64,000 nt of DNA from Paraphoma chrysanthemicola (Eukaryota > Ascomycota > Dothideomycetes > Pleosporales > Phaeosphaeriaceae), in contig JAGMWG010000002.1 of NCBI GenBank assembly GCA_020744225.1, forward strand, positions 2,046,001-2,110,000. The letters run 5' to 3'. Position numbers and translations under genes: made by a program. Under the pieces are notes generated by a model, which had not been told where the DNA came from, did no database searches, and saw nothing but the letters and a program-made list of their open reading frames with translations. Of this stretch, positions 47,446 to 59,136 are shown piece after piece (position 1 is the stretch's first letter; each line of letters starts with the position of its first letter).

Positions 47446-48154
47446 GGCGGAGCGTCCAGACAATAAGAATTATGCAGTGGTGAAAGTGAAGGTGGAACCC
47501 AAGAAGAAAGACGTAAGACGGTGCCTGATCTATAGCAGAAAGATGGCGGGCATAGTAGCGGCAGGCGACGAGGTCGAGATGCTGGGTTGCGGGTGCCCGT
47601 TGGGGTAGCATAAACATGGGCCGCATCGTCCCAGCAACCGAATCGCGCTAACGCGGGCATGCAACGAACGCACGTGAACGCCACCTTCCTGTCTGACAGG
47701 GGATGCCTCGTGAATTATCACCATCATTTCGGGGCTGTTCGTAGCCTCGTATGCGTTTGTTGGATGTGTTGTGAAGGTGTTTGAGTCGTTAGCTGTCTGG
47801 TGTCGAGCTAAGGCAAGCGTTTACGCGCGATCTGCACCACACCTGCCCTTACATCATCAACTACCATGGGACCGTCACCCTATGAAGCTTCGCCCTGCAT
47901 CAAGCTTAATTGGTTGCGGGCTTCAAAATAGTCACTACTTACTGAAGTTCAGAGTCTCCGCACCTCAAGCCTCATCAAGCAGGACACCACCAACTACCAA
48001 GAAAAGTTCAAGCTTGCGGGTCCCAAAATGTTGCATTGCCGTGTAGAAGAGAACATATAAATGTCAAGATCCAAATCCTCAATTCCCCATCAGATAGACA
48101 TGTTTTCAAAGCGACTCCTTCAAGTTCTCATCCCCTCTTCGCACCCAAACCAAG
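47446..48154. other. Intergenic region
   Basis: This is the promoter of the GBD/FH3 gene (-) and the 3' region of the Ser-rich protein gene (-). No gene is seen. Confidence 0.5.
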
Positions 48155-49906
48155 CTAGAATAGTTTCCTGCTCCTCCCCATGCGCCCAAAGCTCACCAAC
48201 GGCCCATTATTCTCCGCACCGTGCCTACCACACCCCTCCGTACTCACGCAAATCCCCGAGCTCGTCCCGTTACATCCTCTACAAAACTCCCTCACGCAGA
48301 CAAACCCAATCGTACATCCCGAAGTTGAGACACAGCGGTCAACTCTCGGATTCAGCGGATCAGTCGTCCCATTGCACTTGAACCTATTTGTGTCAAAGCA
48401 AACGCCACGACCCTCAGACTCGATGGCGCAGGCGCAGCTCGAAGTACCGTTGTTGTTGCAGTAACGCAGCATGGTCACGGGACAGAAGGTGGAGTCGCAT
48501 GCTGTGGAGGTACAGACGCCATTTGCGCAAGTCCTGCTGTTGGCGCAGGCGTTGTTGCATGCGCCACAATGGTCGTTAGAGGTGCGAAGATCTTGACAGC
48601 CACCGTTGCAGAGGGCAACGCCGTTGCCGTTGCAGATAGGTGTTGGAAGGGAGTAGCTTCCAGAAGTTGTAGTGGATAGCGTTGATGTGCTGAGATTTGA
48701 TGATGCACGGGAGCTTGAGATCGAAGAAACGCTGCTACTGGATGACAATGGGTCGGTGCTACTCGAAGACGAGCTTATTGTCGTACCGCCCGAAGAAGCG
48801 CTCGAATCTGTGCTGCTAGACGACGAGCTGTAGGTTTCGGTGCTGACCGAGCCACTGCTGATGGTACTGCTAGGTGTAGAAGATGTACCATTGCTGCTAA
48901 AAGAGCTGGACGACGAGATTGTGGCAGTGCTGCTGCTTAGTACCGTTGTGTCGGTGCTGCTTGAAAGACTACTACTCGAGGAGCTACTGAAGGAGAGGCT
49001 GCTTGATGTGCTACTGCTAGATGAAACAGTCCCAGTGCTACTGACAGACGAGATGGTGCCCGTGCTGCTGACGAACAAACTTGTTTCGCTGCTGCTAGAA
49101 GAGCTCGTAGTTCCGTTATTGCTACTCGACGAGCTGCTGCTTGAGGGACTGCTTGTTGACGCGCCGCTCGTAGAAGACTCAGTCAGTGTCGTGCTGGACG
49201 AGAATGCGCCTGAGGTTGTGTTCAGCGACGTCGAGCTTGAGAAACGCGTCGCTGTTGCGGAAGGCGTAGGACACGGTGTACCGGTAGTGATGGTATTAGT
49301 GAACGTAGAAGTAACATAAAGCGTCGATGTCTGCAAAGTCTAAGTATTTGAGAGAATGGAAGGCTTGGAAACCTACCGAACTGATCGTGTTGACCAAGGC
49401 CGATGTTATGCCAAAGAAAGACTTGCATAGACAGGCGCTTCTGAAATTTCCAGTGTCGCAATTCGCCGTGGCATAGGTCGGCACGGGACCCGATCTCGTA
49501 ATCGTGAAGGACGTCGATGGATTCGGGGCAACTTGGCGGGCTTTGTTACGCTTTGCGCCAGCCAATGAAGGAAGAGCGGGAGTGGCTGCTGCTGAGCTGA
49601 TGGGGGCAGTAGGACAAGGTGTGGTAGTCGTTGTGAAAGTAACTTCAGCAAATGTGCTCGTCACGCTGGACACTTGTTAGCGTTTAGGAGATATTGTAAG
49701 GTATGAGTTGCGTGCAGTGGATAAACGATCTCCGTCGTTGTCAGGTGCTTCTGACAATCGAGCACACCACGAATGACCAAATCTGGATTCGACACCCAAA
49801 TGTCATTATAACAGTTGTTGCGGGCACAATTATCCTGTCGCGGGCTAAGCCGTGCTGCATTAATGAGTGCCGGACCAAGGATTGTGATGGAGCAGGAGAG
49901 CTTCAT
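48155..49906 (-). CDS. Secreted Ser-rich, Cys-rich wall protein; first junction unresolved
   Basis: The minus-strand parts are exon 1 49727-49906 (signal peptide M-K-L-S-C-S-I-T-I-L-G, then C-A-R-N-N-C-Y-N), exon 2 about 49377-49665 and exon 3 48155-49339. Exons 2 and 3 join cleanly (intron 49340-49376, only 37 bases). A Ser/Thr-rich region of about 200 residues lies between T-S-T and T-P-C-P-T modules and a Cys-rich C-terminal domain with C-N-G-G-C-Q-D-L ... C-G-A-C-N-N-A-C. This fits a heavily O-glycosylated wall or surface protein with a disulfide-rich end. The exon 1-exon 2 join has no GT-AG pair that keeps frame: donor GTTTAT at 49726 with acceptor CCAG at 49666 leaves the frame off by one. 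It may be spliced otherwise or be a recent pseudogene. No GPI signal is seen. Confidence 0.6.
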
Positions 49907-51290
49907 TTTGGACTTCGACGCGATTGCTCTCTGAGTGTCCAATGCTCATGTACCCTCGCAGCAACTCTGTCTGTGACTTAAGTACTTTACGCTTCGTAGA
50001 AGAGTTGAGTGACACGAGTTCCTGGCGCCCCAGGTACGCGTCATGCTCGTATAACTCCATTCCCTCCTTCCATATCGATTATGTTGATATTGCAGTGGCG
50101 TTCTTGCAAGACATTGTGTTGGAACTGCTGCAATGAAGACCAAACTAGCTTTCCATGAGCTGACCCATGCGAGAGGGTTAGATTTATGGGTCGCACCTCT
50201 GGCGCCGCCTGCAACAGCTTTGGACTTAGCGTTGTGAGTAGTATTAAGCAATACATAGGTGTGCTGAAGAGTGTGCGAATCAACACTTATCCACGTGCAC
50301 GTGCTGCAGCGCAATGGTCGACTACATGAAGCGTTTCGCATTGAGAGCCAAGACTTGTGGCTCCAGCGTCGATTTTCAGCGGCGAAAGCGGCCCAGCTGG
50401 CATGTACGGCATGCTTTTGTGACCTCAAGAGCACGTCGGCCAAAGATCAGCCATGGCTGTAGCAGCTATCAAATAGACTTAGTGCATGCAGGCTCGGTGT
50501 GACTCTCTGGTCTGTCCGGGATTAGGCATGTAACACGTGGGCATGAAGAGGGTACGTTGATTCATTGGGAGAAGAAAGCGAACAAGAATTGGCATAGGAG
50601 ATGGCAAACCTCACCTTGGTACCTTCATGAACCATAGCAACACATCGTGCGAATAGCCGCATGGCCTAACCTTCCCAGGCGTAGTACCAGCTGGAAGATT
50701 ACCAAAGGACTTCATTGACATGCTGAATAGCTGCCTGTCATCCTTGACCAAAATATTTCACTGTAGGGGATCGCTTCTGTCTGGCTTCCTTATGAGCCGA
50801 GCCGGCCTCATTGCCGGGCCCGCTTCAATACCATGGCGTTGATGATCATCCATATATTACAGCGGCAAGAGGTGCAAGCCATAGCGGCTTTAGACTAGGT
50901 TAGACTTAAGAGTTGCGACTACGTCCCTGCAGGAGCATCTTTTCTGATCATTGGCGATATACTGCTAAGGTTCAGCGCTGTGCGTCTCACCCTGGTAGGC
51001 TTCGCAACAGTACCCAACCTGGAATGCGAAGACAAGGATGAGATGGAAATTCGATAGCAAAGCGCGGCTATGCAAGCGCAGCATCAGTCTTGTAGAGTCG
51101 AGCTGAGTGGCAAGTATTTGGAGTGGCTTGCTTGCTGTCGTGAGTGGCCCTTTATGAGGCTCCAATTTCAGTTGGGAAAGACCCAGGTCCGGTTTATCAA
51201 TTCACGAGAGCACGTGGGAAATTGCAATGACCATCAAACACGAAGCCTAGTTTTTATTGACTACGATATTGAGAGGGCCCTTCATCGTAA
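49907..51290. other. 1.4-kb intergenic region
   Basis: No gene is supported. A 165-codon minus-strand frame (49946-50443) lacks an ATG start and a recognisable domain. Confidence 0.5.
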
Positions 51291-52770
51291 TCAAGCTGGC
51301 GGTAGGAAGTTGGCGAACAGCACACCCTGTGCTATGGCATATACAATGACACCTCGGATTGCCCATTCACTTCGCTGACGAGATTTCGACTGGTTTGGCG
51401 GTGTTTGATCGTATACAAGCCAAGTCGCGACCATGAGATACCAAGTGGGGTACCCAGAGGAGATGCGGTTCACAATCTGGACATGAAAGCTGATTGTTGC
51501 CGCTACGGCTAGCACGAGCTGTGGAAGCGCCAGTTCCGGGACGCGGGTGGTGACAGTCGAAAAGTCCTCGGGCTTGACGGTGATACGGGTCTGGGGTACA
51601 GGACGCCCACGCAACGGTGGCTGGAAACTGCCGTGTAGCACCGTTGCGCTGGATTGTAGCAGTAACCATAGCATCGGTGCAGCCATAAGGAAAAGTGGAA
51701 GGTTGGGTAAGGTCCAGTAGCGGAACAATCCGACATTCCTGGCGAGTGTCAGACAAGCCAGTCAGCTGCGGTCTAAGTGCTTACCAGTAACGACTCTGTA
51801 CCCAAGAATAGACGCTGGGGATTGCCTTTGTGCACCACAGTGGGGTCTCGGACATCGAGATTCCAACGCAGAATCGCTCATACGCCAAATACTGAGGCCA
51901 GACTGTACCCGGTATAATGAAACAACCTGCCACAATGGTTACGATGATTCTCCGCACATCATGTAAAGTTAACTGCATCGAGGCAATGCGGGGTATGTAT
52001 CTTGCAGCATCATACAGTAGGATAAAGCCACTCAATAGACCATTGCTGCGCATCATCGTAGCTGCAGCGAATAATATGCCTGAGCTCAACTTGAGAGCGT
52101 CTTCGTGCAAACTTGGAGACTGTTCGTCAGCCTTGCTTTTCGACTGTGCGTAGTGAAGCATTCCGGTCAAGTTGAGTAAGGAGAACAAAGCCTCTGCATA
52201 TGGCGCAGAGAGGAACAAGGATGCAGGTGTCAGAACATGTAGAATGGCCCCAACGAATGCAATCTGCTGTCGTTGCCGCGAACCCGAGGTGATGGTCAAG
52301 AGACGGTACAAGATGAGTACGGAGAGCAGGTGGCAGACGTTGGATACGAAGATTCCGACCAAAACGTAATGCTGTACTTCAGCTGTTACATTGCCGGTAA
52401 GGTCCGCAGAACGTTAATGCCAAGCTATCCTCACAGGTTGAGGCCACTTACATCGCGTCACGCCGCCAATGAGCCTGGAATACACCCAGCTGAAGGCCCA
52501 TTCTTGTTCAAAGAGCTTATCGCGCTCCGCGGCTTTCACAAAGTAGAGCGCGTCCCAGCGCAGAAGGCTGAGTCGAAGTCGACTGGACCAAGATAGGTTT
52601 AAGAAGTTCTCGCGGCGCTTGGTGCTTGAGTCCAGGAGTATGAGGGCTGAAGTGTCATAACCAGGACCTGGACTCAGAGCTGCAAGTAAGAGCAGAAGTG
52701 CCTTCCATAGGCAGAAGACCCAGGTCAATCGCCGTAGATGACTTGTTTCCGCCTTGTCAGATATTGCCAT
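51291..52770 (-). CDS. gpi18: GPI mannosyltransferase 2 (Gpi18/PIG-V)
   Basis: Gpi18 adds the second mannose to the GPI anchor precursor on the ER lumenal side, using dolichol-phosphate mannose. Exons 52452-52770, 51785-52382 and 51291-51738 give 454 residues. The protein is polytopic, with many hydrophobic helices. Family features visible are L-L-R-W-D-A-L-Y-F-V in the first lumenal loop (W-D pair), P-A-S-L-F-L-S-A-P-Y-A-E-A-L-F, M-M-R-S-N-G and the C-terminal F-R-Y-W-T-L-P-N-L-P-L-F-L. The junctions restore T-R-S-E-V-Q-H-Y and S-R-Y-W-N-V-G-L-F. The start is the ATG at 52770; the frame is open further upstream but has no better ATG. It is divergent to the eL8 gene, with 381 bases between. 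Confidence 0.92.
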
Positions 52771-53151
52771 GCTGGTGTTGCGCCGTCTGGAAATGGTGTT
52801 GGAGCCGGCCGATGCAGCCACGCTAACGCGGCTAGCGTCCCGGGCAATAGTAATTCCGATAGCGCGCACTTGCGAGCGATATTCCAACGAACTTTGTGCC
52901 GTCTTCACGATCTTCGACAAGCCCAACTTTCGTCGACCGCCAACAACACACGGTAAGCGCACACCCACACCTGATTGCTCTCGAGCATATCAATCGCATG
53001 CAACATCTATGATGGAGCATGTCGAACATACAAATGGCTAGAGCGTAGAGCGGCAGAAATGTCCTCTTGCTCTTACGAGACACAGAACCTATAGTGGAAG
53101 AGCATTCGCTAATGGTTTCTGTTCTCTATGACAGCCTCGACAATAAGCAAG
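52771..53151. promoter_or_regulatory. Bidirectional promoter region gpi18/rpl8
   Basis: Only 381 bases separate the start codons of gpi18 (-) and the ribosomal protein gene (+), so the two must share this promoter space. I did not recognise a specific ribosomal-protein promoter motif in it. Confidence 0.55.
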
Positions 53152-54042
53152 ATGCCTCCTAAAGGAAAGAAAGCGGCGCCTGCCCCCTTCCCCCAGGGCA
53201 AGGCCGGTGGTAGCAAGAAGCCCGCCAAGGTACGTATCATTGCTGCAATTTTCGAAACCAACCTCTAACGATGTCAGAACCCGCTCATCGAGAAGCGCCC
53301 CAAGAACTATGGCATCGGTCAGGACATCCAGCCCCAGCGCAACCTTTCGCGCATGGTGCGATGGCCCGCATACGTCCGCCTCCAGCGCCAGAAGAAGATC
53401 CTCAACCTCCGTTTGAAGGTCCCTCCGGCGATTGCCCAGTTCCAGCACGTTGCTGACCGTAACTGTACGTCGCATACATACTCGTGCACCTCCGCGTGAA
53501 TCTAACATGTCGCAGTGGCCACCCAGGCTTTCAAGCTCCTCAACAAGTACCGCCCTGAGACCAAGCCTGAGAAGAAGGAGCGCCTGACCAAGGAGGCCAC
53601 CGCCATCTCCGAGGGCAAGAAGAAGGAGGATGTCAGCAAGAAGCCCTACACCACCAAGTTCGGTCTGAACCACGTTGTCGGCCTCGTCGAGAACAAGAAG
53701 GCCTCGCTTGTCCTGATCGCCAACGATGTCGACCCCATCGAACTCGTCGTCTTCCTCCCCGCACTCTGCCGCAAGATGGGTGTCCCGTACGTTATCGTCA
53801 AGGGTAAGGCCCGTCTCGGTACCGTCGTCCACCAGAAGACCGCCGCCGTCCTCGCCCTGACCGAAGTCCGCTCCGAGGATAAGAACGACCTGTCCAAGCT
53901 CGTCTCCGCTGTCAACGACGGCTACCTCGAGTCACACCACAAGGACGCCTCGCGTCACTGGGGAGGTGGCATCATGGGTGCCAAGGCCAACGCCCGCATG
54001 GATAAGCGAAGGAAGGCTATCGAGAGCGCTATCAAGATCTAA
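53152..54042 (+). CDS. rpl8: 60S ribosomal protein eL8 (L7Ae family)
   Basis: Exons 53152-53229, 53278-53464 and 53516-54042 give 263 residues, normal for eL8 (yeast L8). The protein begins M-P-P-K-G-K-K-A-A-P and has a basic N-terminal arm. It then carries the L7Ae RNA-binding fold (about 130-225, with L-V-L-I-A-N-D-V-D-P-I-E-L and C-R-K-M-G-V-P-Y). It binds 25S rRNA near expansion segments in the large subunit. Codon choice is strongly biased to C-ending codons in exon 3, as in highly expressed genes. Two short introns near the 5' end are typical of fungal ribosomal protein genes. Confidence 0.96.
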
Positions 54043-54324
54043 GCGGGTCTTGCTGGCGTGTGAAGGATTTATGAAGTTCATGGCGTGTCTCTTATCTCTG
54101 CATCTAGGCGGTACCATACCACGGAGTTTAGGAGGGTTAAAAGCGGTCACTGAAGACCGTATTGACTGAAATCAATTACGATAACGCACGCCATCGAGCA
54201 TGATTGTTTGACCCTGAGTGATATTGAGTCTATTGCAATTGAAGCTGACCATCTATTCCATGCGATGCTAAATACACTCGCAAACTTCGCCGTCCATGCT
54301 CGGCAGCATACACCGAGGCTCATG

Positions 54325-55825
54325 CTAGAAGTTCTCAATCTTAGTACCGATGCCCTTCTCATCGGCCATTCTGACCAGGTCCATGCCCACAACCACATCC
54401 ATCAATCCCAGTCCCACACTCTTGTATATCACGTTGCCTCGCTGCAACCACTCAACCAAGCTCTTATGCGCCTTATCCTCGCCCTCATCATCCGCATGCT
54501 TACTCGATCCCCTCCTCTTCTTCTTCACTTTCTCGCACTCGCCCAGCTCTACGCCACCTTCGTCCAGCCCCTCATCTGACTTCCGCGCATGACATTCCAC
54601 CCTTCTCTTTTCGGCATCTTTCTTCAGCATAATCAACTCCCCAATCTCGACCACTTCGTTCGGTCCCAGCCCCGCCTGAATCACTTCTCCCGCCTCCTTC
54701 AGACACGCTTCCACACTATCCACGACCACGGCGCCTCCTTGACTTGCATGTTTGTGGAAATGGCGATGTCCGTGTTCCGGTGCCACGTTTTGCTTCAGAA
54801 TATCCGGATGTATCTCCACCATGTGCGGTTTATAACTTCCTATCGCAGCAAGATACCTGCCCTTTTTCCTACCTTCGGCATTGGTGAGGAAGCTAGCTGG
54901 GAATAATGGCGTTGTGCTCGGTGTCGTGCAGAAAATGACACTACTTGCTCTGATCGTGTTTTTCAGCAAACGGTCATACTCGCCATGATTGGGTGTCAGG
55001 ATTTGAATCTTCGGGTGCGCGAGGTCCTGGTCTACGCTGGAACGGTACTGCGGGACATCTGCGCTGTCTGCGTCCCATTCGTGATGCTCCTGGTGTGGAT
55101 TGTACAGTTTCGAGAGGAGCGAGTGGACGCGGCCAAAATCGCGATTGATGATGTTGAGGTGGTGGATATCTGGACCGCGGAGGAGGAGGGCAAGCCGAAT
55201 GTGCCAGTATGCTTGTTTGCCTGCGCCGAAGACGACGACGTCGTGGACGTTTTGCCGTTTCTTAAACAGCATTGTGCTTGCAAGGGCGGTGCGGAAAGCG
55301 GTGATCTCTTCGGCATTGAGGAGGGCGCGCGGTGTGCCTTGTTTGTCGAAGAGGGTTAGGCTGCCTTTCGGGGTTGTTGACTGGGCGCTCGAGAGTGATT
55401 GTGGTGGTTCGAAGGCGGTGGTGGAGGAACTGTTGGATATGGAGAGGTTGGAAAGGGAGGACGAGATGGACCCGCGGCCTTCAGAGGAGTTCGATGTTGA
55501 CGTTGCGCTTGGAGCGGCCAATGTGACTATCTTGACGCCAGTGCCATCGTTGCTAGTAGAGTTAGGTATGCAAGGTACGTAGACCACTGTGGCAGACTTA
55601 CCTGCTTGCTGGCATGAGCAGCGTAGTCTGGCCATCGCCACGCTTGAGCGTCGTACGAAGGGGCTGATAGTTTGACGAACATCCATTGCTCGTATCATCT
55701 TCTGTCGCGGTCGAGTAGTAGTGTAGAGCATCTGCGAGCGACTGCTGTAGATCAAGAATGTCTTGTTTATTTAGCTGCAGTAGCAAATTCCGCACATCGT
55801 CGTCTGTGAGAATTGTCAACGGCAT
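54325..55825 (-). CDS. Ornithine cyclodeaminase/mu-crystallin-like NAD(P)-binding protein
   Basis: Exons 55602-55825 and 54325-55552 (49-base intron) give 483 residues. The N-terminus M-P-L-T-I-L-T-D-D-D-V matches the family start. The Rossmann nucleotide-binding loop is V-V-V-F-G-A-G-K-Q-A in the middle. I-F-C-T-T-P-S-T-T-P and G-S-Y-K-P-H-M-V-E-I follow, as in this superfamily. Two insertions are unusual: a Ser/Thr-rich stretch of about 50 residues after V-K-I-V-T-L-A-A-P, and a charged Lys/Asp/Glu-rich stretch near the end (K-V-K-K-K-R-R-G-S-S). They make it longer than the usual 320-380 residues. Substrate cannot be predicted; members range from ornithine cyclodeaminase to ketimine reductases. 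Start at the ATG at 55825. Confidence 0.85.
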
Positions 55826-56343
55826 CGTGTAGCCTAAATCAAGAATTCGGGTCACAGATCAGTATTTCGTGATTAAGTGTCAACAACAGGCCGTGGTGCT
55901 AATCCAGTGGAAATACAGAGTCTCAGTCGTACCTGGAGCTGTTCAAGTGGGGGAGGGGTAGTTGCGGCTTTACGCTGTAAGCAAGAGCACGCTTATCAAC
56001 AATACACGCCTCCCTACGATGTCCGCTCACTAACTCAACATCGCTATCGAGACAGCCGCATGATCTCGTAATCTAAGTTGGCCAAAATGCTTTCATTGTA
56101 AGAATTTGGCAGCGATGAGGCAACAATCCTTGTCCGCACACAGGGCAAGATAGTGAAGTATACGAGATAAAAGACATTCTTGAGCAAGTGGTGGAAATTT
56201 AAAAGGGGATGCTAGTGGAGGAGGGAATGCGCTGGATGTAGATAATCCAATTCTTGAGAGCCCAAGTTTACGACCTCGAATCTGACGTAGTGTAGAATGG
56301 CCTGTGCTTACGTTAGGCAGCATCAGTCCTGCAGGAACGTAAC
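55826..56343. other. Intergenic region
   Basis: This is divergent space between the cyclodeaminase-like gene (-) and the frameshifted F-box gene (+). No gene is seen. Confidence 0.5.
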
Positions 56344-57284
56344 ATGTCATTACAGTACCAACCACACTTCTCGATGGCTCTTCTTGACCTTCCTCTTGAA
56401 CTTCTCGATGCTATAATTAGTCTGACTGTCCCAGTTGGCATTGAATCCTTCTCACTCAGCTGCAAAGCCGTATACACGCGTGCTGCATCTCAAATCCTAC
56501 GCCATAATGAGCTCAAGAAACGCGCTGGAGGTGCACAGCCACTCATGATCGCAGGCGTGACACACTTCGCATACTGTACAACATTTCTCGCGACCCTCTT
56601 ATCGCACAGTACGTCGAATCCCTAAGTCTGTGGAGTGGGTATTGTGATGACGAAGAATTCCTGCCAAATGATGAGGACATGGAGCTCATCAAAGCAATGG
56701 TCGTGAGATCCGAGCTCTTTGAGACCGCAGGCGTAGACCCGGAAGACTGGTGGTCCGCAATGACAAAAGAAAATTTTGACAGCGATGAGGATGATCTCAG
56801 AGACGACGATGCTTTACACACTACCATATCCCTTCTGTCCCTCCTCCCGAATCTCAAGACGCTTCAACTACCATCTGGTTGGTATGATCGCGCCGGCCAA
56901 CGTTGGAGAAATGGATGGCAGGACACCAAAGCCAGACTAACCGCAATGACCGACGCTCTCGTAGCAGCCTCCAAAAGCTCCGAGAGAGCACTCTCCAAAC
57001 TCCAGTACATCATTCCCTCTACGGAACAAGGATATGAAAGTCGCCACGATTTGCAGTGTCTAGAGCCTCTCATGCGCATGCACGCTCTGGAAGAAATGTA
57101 CATAGTTAGCTGTATCGCCATGGACGAAACATTGCCCTGTATCAATCGAATCAGAGCAGTCACCAAGGGAAATCTTCACTCAGAGCCAAGTCTTCAGATG
57201 TTTCGCTGTTGGCAACCTAACATAATCTGCTGGAGGTTCAGTCACGTTGTGGGCGATTTGAACCGCAACACTGCGAAAGTATAG
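56344..57284 (+). pseudogene. F-box protein gene broken by a frameshift
   Basis: The frame beginning at ATG 56344 (or 56374, M-A-L-L-D-L-P-L-E-L-L-D) encodes an F-box-like helix pair and runs to L-K-K-R near 56526. It then stops at 56625 without looking like protein. A second frame, offset by two bases, is open from about 56509 to 57284. It reads R-R-D-T-L-R-I-L-Y-N-I-S-R-D-P-L-I-A-Q-Y-V-E-S-L-S-L, typical of the region after the F-box in fungal leucine-rich F-box proteins, and ends N-R-N-T-A-K-V. No intron with GT-AG ends fits between them. The gene is therefore either disrupted by an indel near 56509-56550 or affected by an assembly error. The adjacent gene at 57388-58377 is an intact F-box gene on the other strand. 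Confidence 0.6.
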
Positions 57285-57387
57285 CAGTACAAGTCACGTA
57301 CAGTCATCCGAGACTGCGTTACTGCCTCAGTTCCAGAAACCTGTCTTGCTGAGTTCCTGAGTATACAGGGTGGTACTCAATGTCGTT

Positions 57388-58377
57388 TCATTCCGCACCA
57401 TAGAGACACAAATCCGTCCTAAGCATTACCACCCCCATCTGCCCTTGCACACACCACTGGCGCTCATCCAACGCAGTATTCTTCGTCCTTTCCCTCAAAC
57501 TCACTCGCTTCAACGCCTCACATCTCTCCAACCCTTTCACCACCCTGCGCCACGCCTCGCATACTCTGTTATCATAATCCACCATCCTCCGCCCATCCAC
57601 CTCGCACAGCGCCACACCAGCGAAATCCAACTCCCGCACACTCGCCGCGCACAAACTCCACAAATCCACCAACTCCCCCACCGTTGCGCTCACAAACCAC
57701 AACTCCAATTTCTTTAGCCGTTCCCACGCCATTTCCTCGGGAAGCACTTGACTCACCCGCGGCCTCGGACCAGTATACATCCCCATCCCACGATACCCAC
57801 CAACTACGCCTTTATCCTCCGGTGTCTCGGGCCCAAATTTCAAGACTAATTCCTCCAGACACTGCATCCCGGCTATCACGCCACGCAGCGTGCCGCGCAG
57901 TATTACATCGCCGAAAGTATACGTCTCGGATACATACCATCGGATATCCAGGCTCAAATGCGTCACGCGAGAACATGTTGCTGCGAAAGCATCCATCCGA
58001 CCTGATGTATCTGGCGCGAAGAACCAATATGGTAAACTCGTAGCCGTTAGCGCGGATATCTGCGCGCCGTTCTGGACGAGACTTTCTACAACGGAGGAAA
58101 GTTGGATGTTGAATGCGTTGGTGTATCCGTATTTCCTGCCTGGTCGGTCGTTCTCGTCGTCATAGTGGAGTGCTTTGATGTGTCGCGCAAGATGGGGTGT
58201 GAGGAGTGCTTCTAGGCGGGAGATATCGTGGGTAGTGGATTTGTACTCGAATGCGGCGAAGACGAGGGATGCAGCTACGTCTGCGCTGCGCGTGCTGATG
58301 ATGCGGTAGTTGATGTAGTCTGGCGGAGAGAGGTAGGAGAGGATTTGGAGGTGGAGTTCTGTGGGGAGGGAGTTCAT
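57388..58377 (-). CDS. F-box domain protein, unknown substrate
   Basis: This is a single-exon protein of 329 residues. The F-box is at the very start (M-N-S-L-P-T-E-L-H-L-Q-I-L-S-Y-L). The rest is a leucine-rich, weakly repetitive region with T-H-L-S-L-D-I-R-W and L-E-E-L-V-L-K-F-G, as expected for substrate-binding parts of SCF receptors. No WD40 or Kelch repeats are present. The start ATG at 58377 is directly followed by the F-box, so the start is well supported. It lies 103 bases from the end of the frameshifted F-box gene, in convergent orientation. The substrate is not predictable. Confidence 0.8.
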   Translation of the reverse strand: MNSLPTELHLQILSYLSPPDYINYRIISTRSADVAASLVFAAFEYKSTTHDISRLEALLTPHLARHIKALHYDDENDRPGRKYGYTNAFNIQLSSVVESLVQNGAQISALTATSLPYWFFAPDTSGRMDAFAATCSRVTHLSLDIRWYVSETYTFGDVILRGTLRGVIAGMQCLEELVLKFGPETPEDKGVVGGYRGMGMYTGPRPRVSQVLPEEMAWERLKKLELWFVSATVGELVDLWSLCAASVRELDFAGVALCEVDGRRMVDYDNRVCEAWRRVVKGLERCEALKRVSLRERTKNTALDERQWCVQGQMGVVMLRTDLCLYGAE

Positions 58378-59136
58378 GGCTTGGAGGTGTAGGGAATCAT
58401 GCGTTGGGCTTTGCGGTTGGTGGATCTTATATTCTGGAGATTGGGGGAGGTGTTCAAAAAGTGAGATGCCAATGCGGCGTGGGCACGAGGCTCGTCGTAT
58501 GTGCGGATGTGGTGTGTCTAAGATTAGTACATAGTTTATTCATGACACGACCAATCAGAACGATGACAGATTTGAGGCGAGATCGGGAGCAGATGAGGAA
58601 TGCACGTGTTGTGTATAAATACATGCATACGTCAAGTTTGTTTATTTTAGGTCGTGAATTCGGCGAATATGTGCTTGTTCCCACCGCTCGAAATACGTGA
58701 CAAGTGGTTCAACCTCGAACAAGGATTACACCACTCCGCTCTATCGCAGCATATATATTGACAAATCAGTCTCAACTTTAACACTTCAGTCCCATGCTTT
58801 CAGCTTAGCTGTTTTTAGATATTACACCCAGTGCGGATTAATAATCGTGGCGGTAGTTTCTCTTCAGGCCCGTTGGAAGACATGGTAGGCAAGCGCGACT
58901 ACCTTGCTAGACTGTACCAATGCAGGGTGATCGACAGTCCGTGCCAAAGGCCATGTTTGACATGGTCCTGTTGAAGCTGAGTGCCTCCGTCATGGGTTCG
59001 TACACATTCACTGGATGAACATATTCATGATTCATTCATTTTCAACGCCGCTTATGCCTCATGCTCTAACATACAGTCGTGATCGATAAAATGTGGTCAT
59101 ACCCCATTACCTCTACATTCCAGTGGTCATCCATCA
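58378..59136. other. Intergenic region
   Basis: This is the promoter of the F-box gene (-) and the 3' region of blm10 (-). No gene is recognised; it is AT-richer than the neighbouring coding regions. Confidence 0.5.

Noticed and set aside
48840..49319. 159-codon Leu/Val-rich plus-strand frame
   Set aside because: It is the antisense of the poly-Ser region, which automatically gives Leu/Val-rich codons.
49946..50443. 165-codon minus-strand frame
   Set aside because: It begins with TTG, has no internal domain, and its composition looks like chance.
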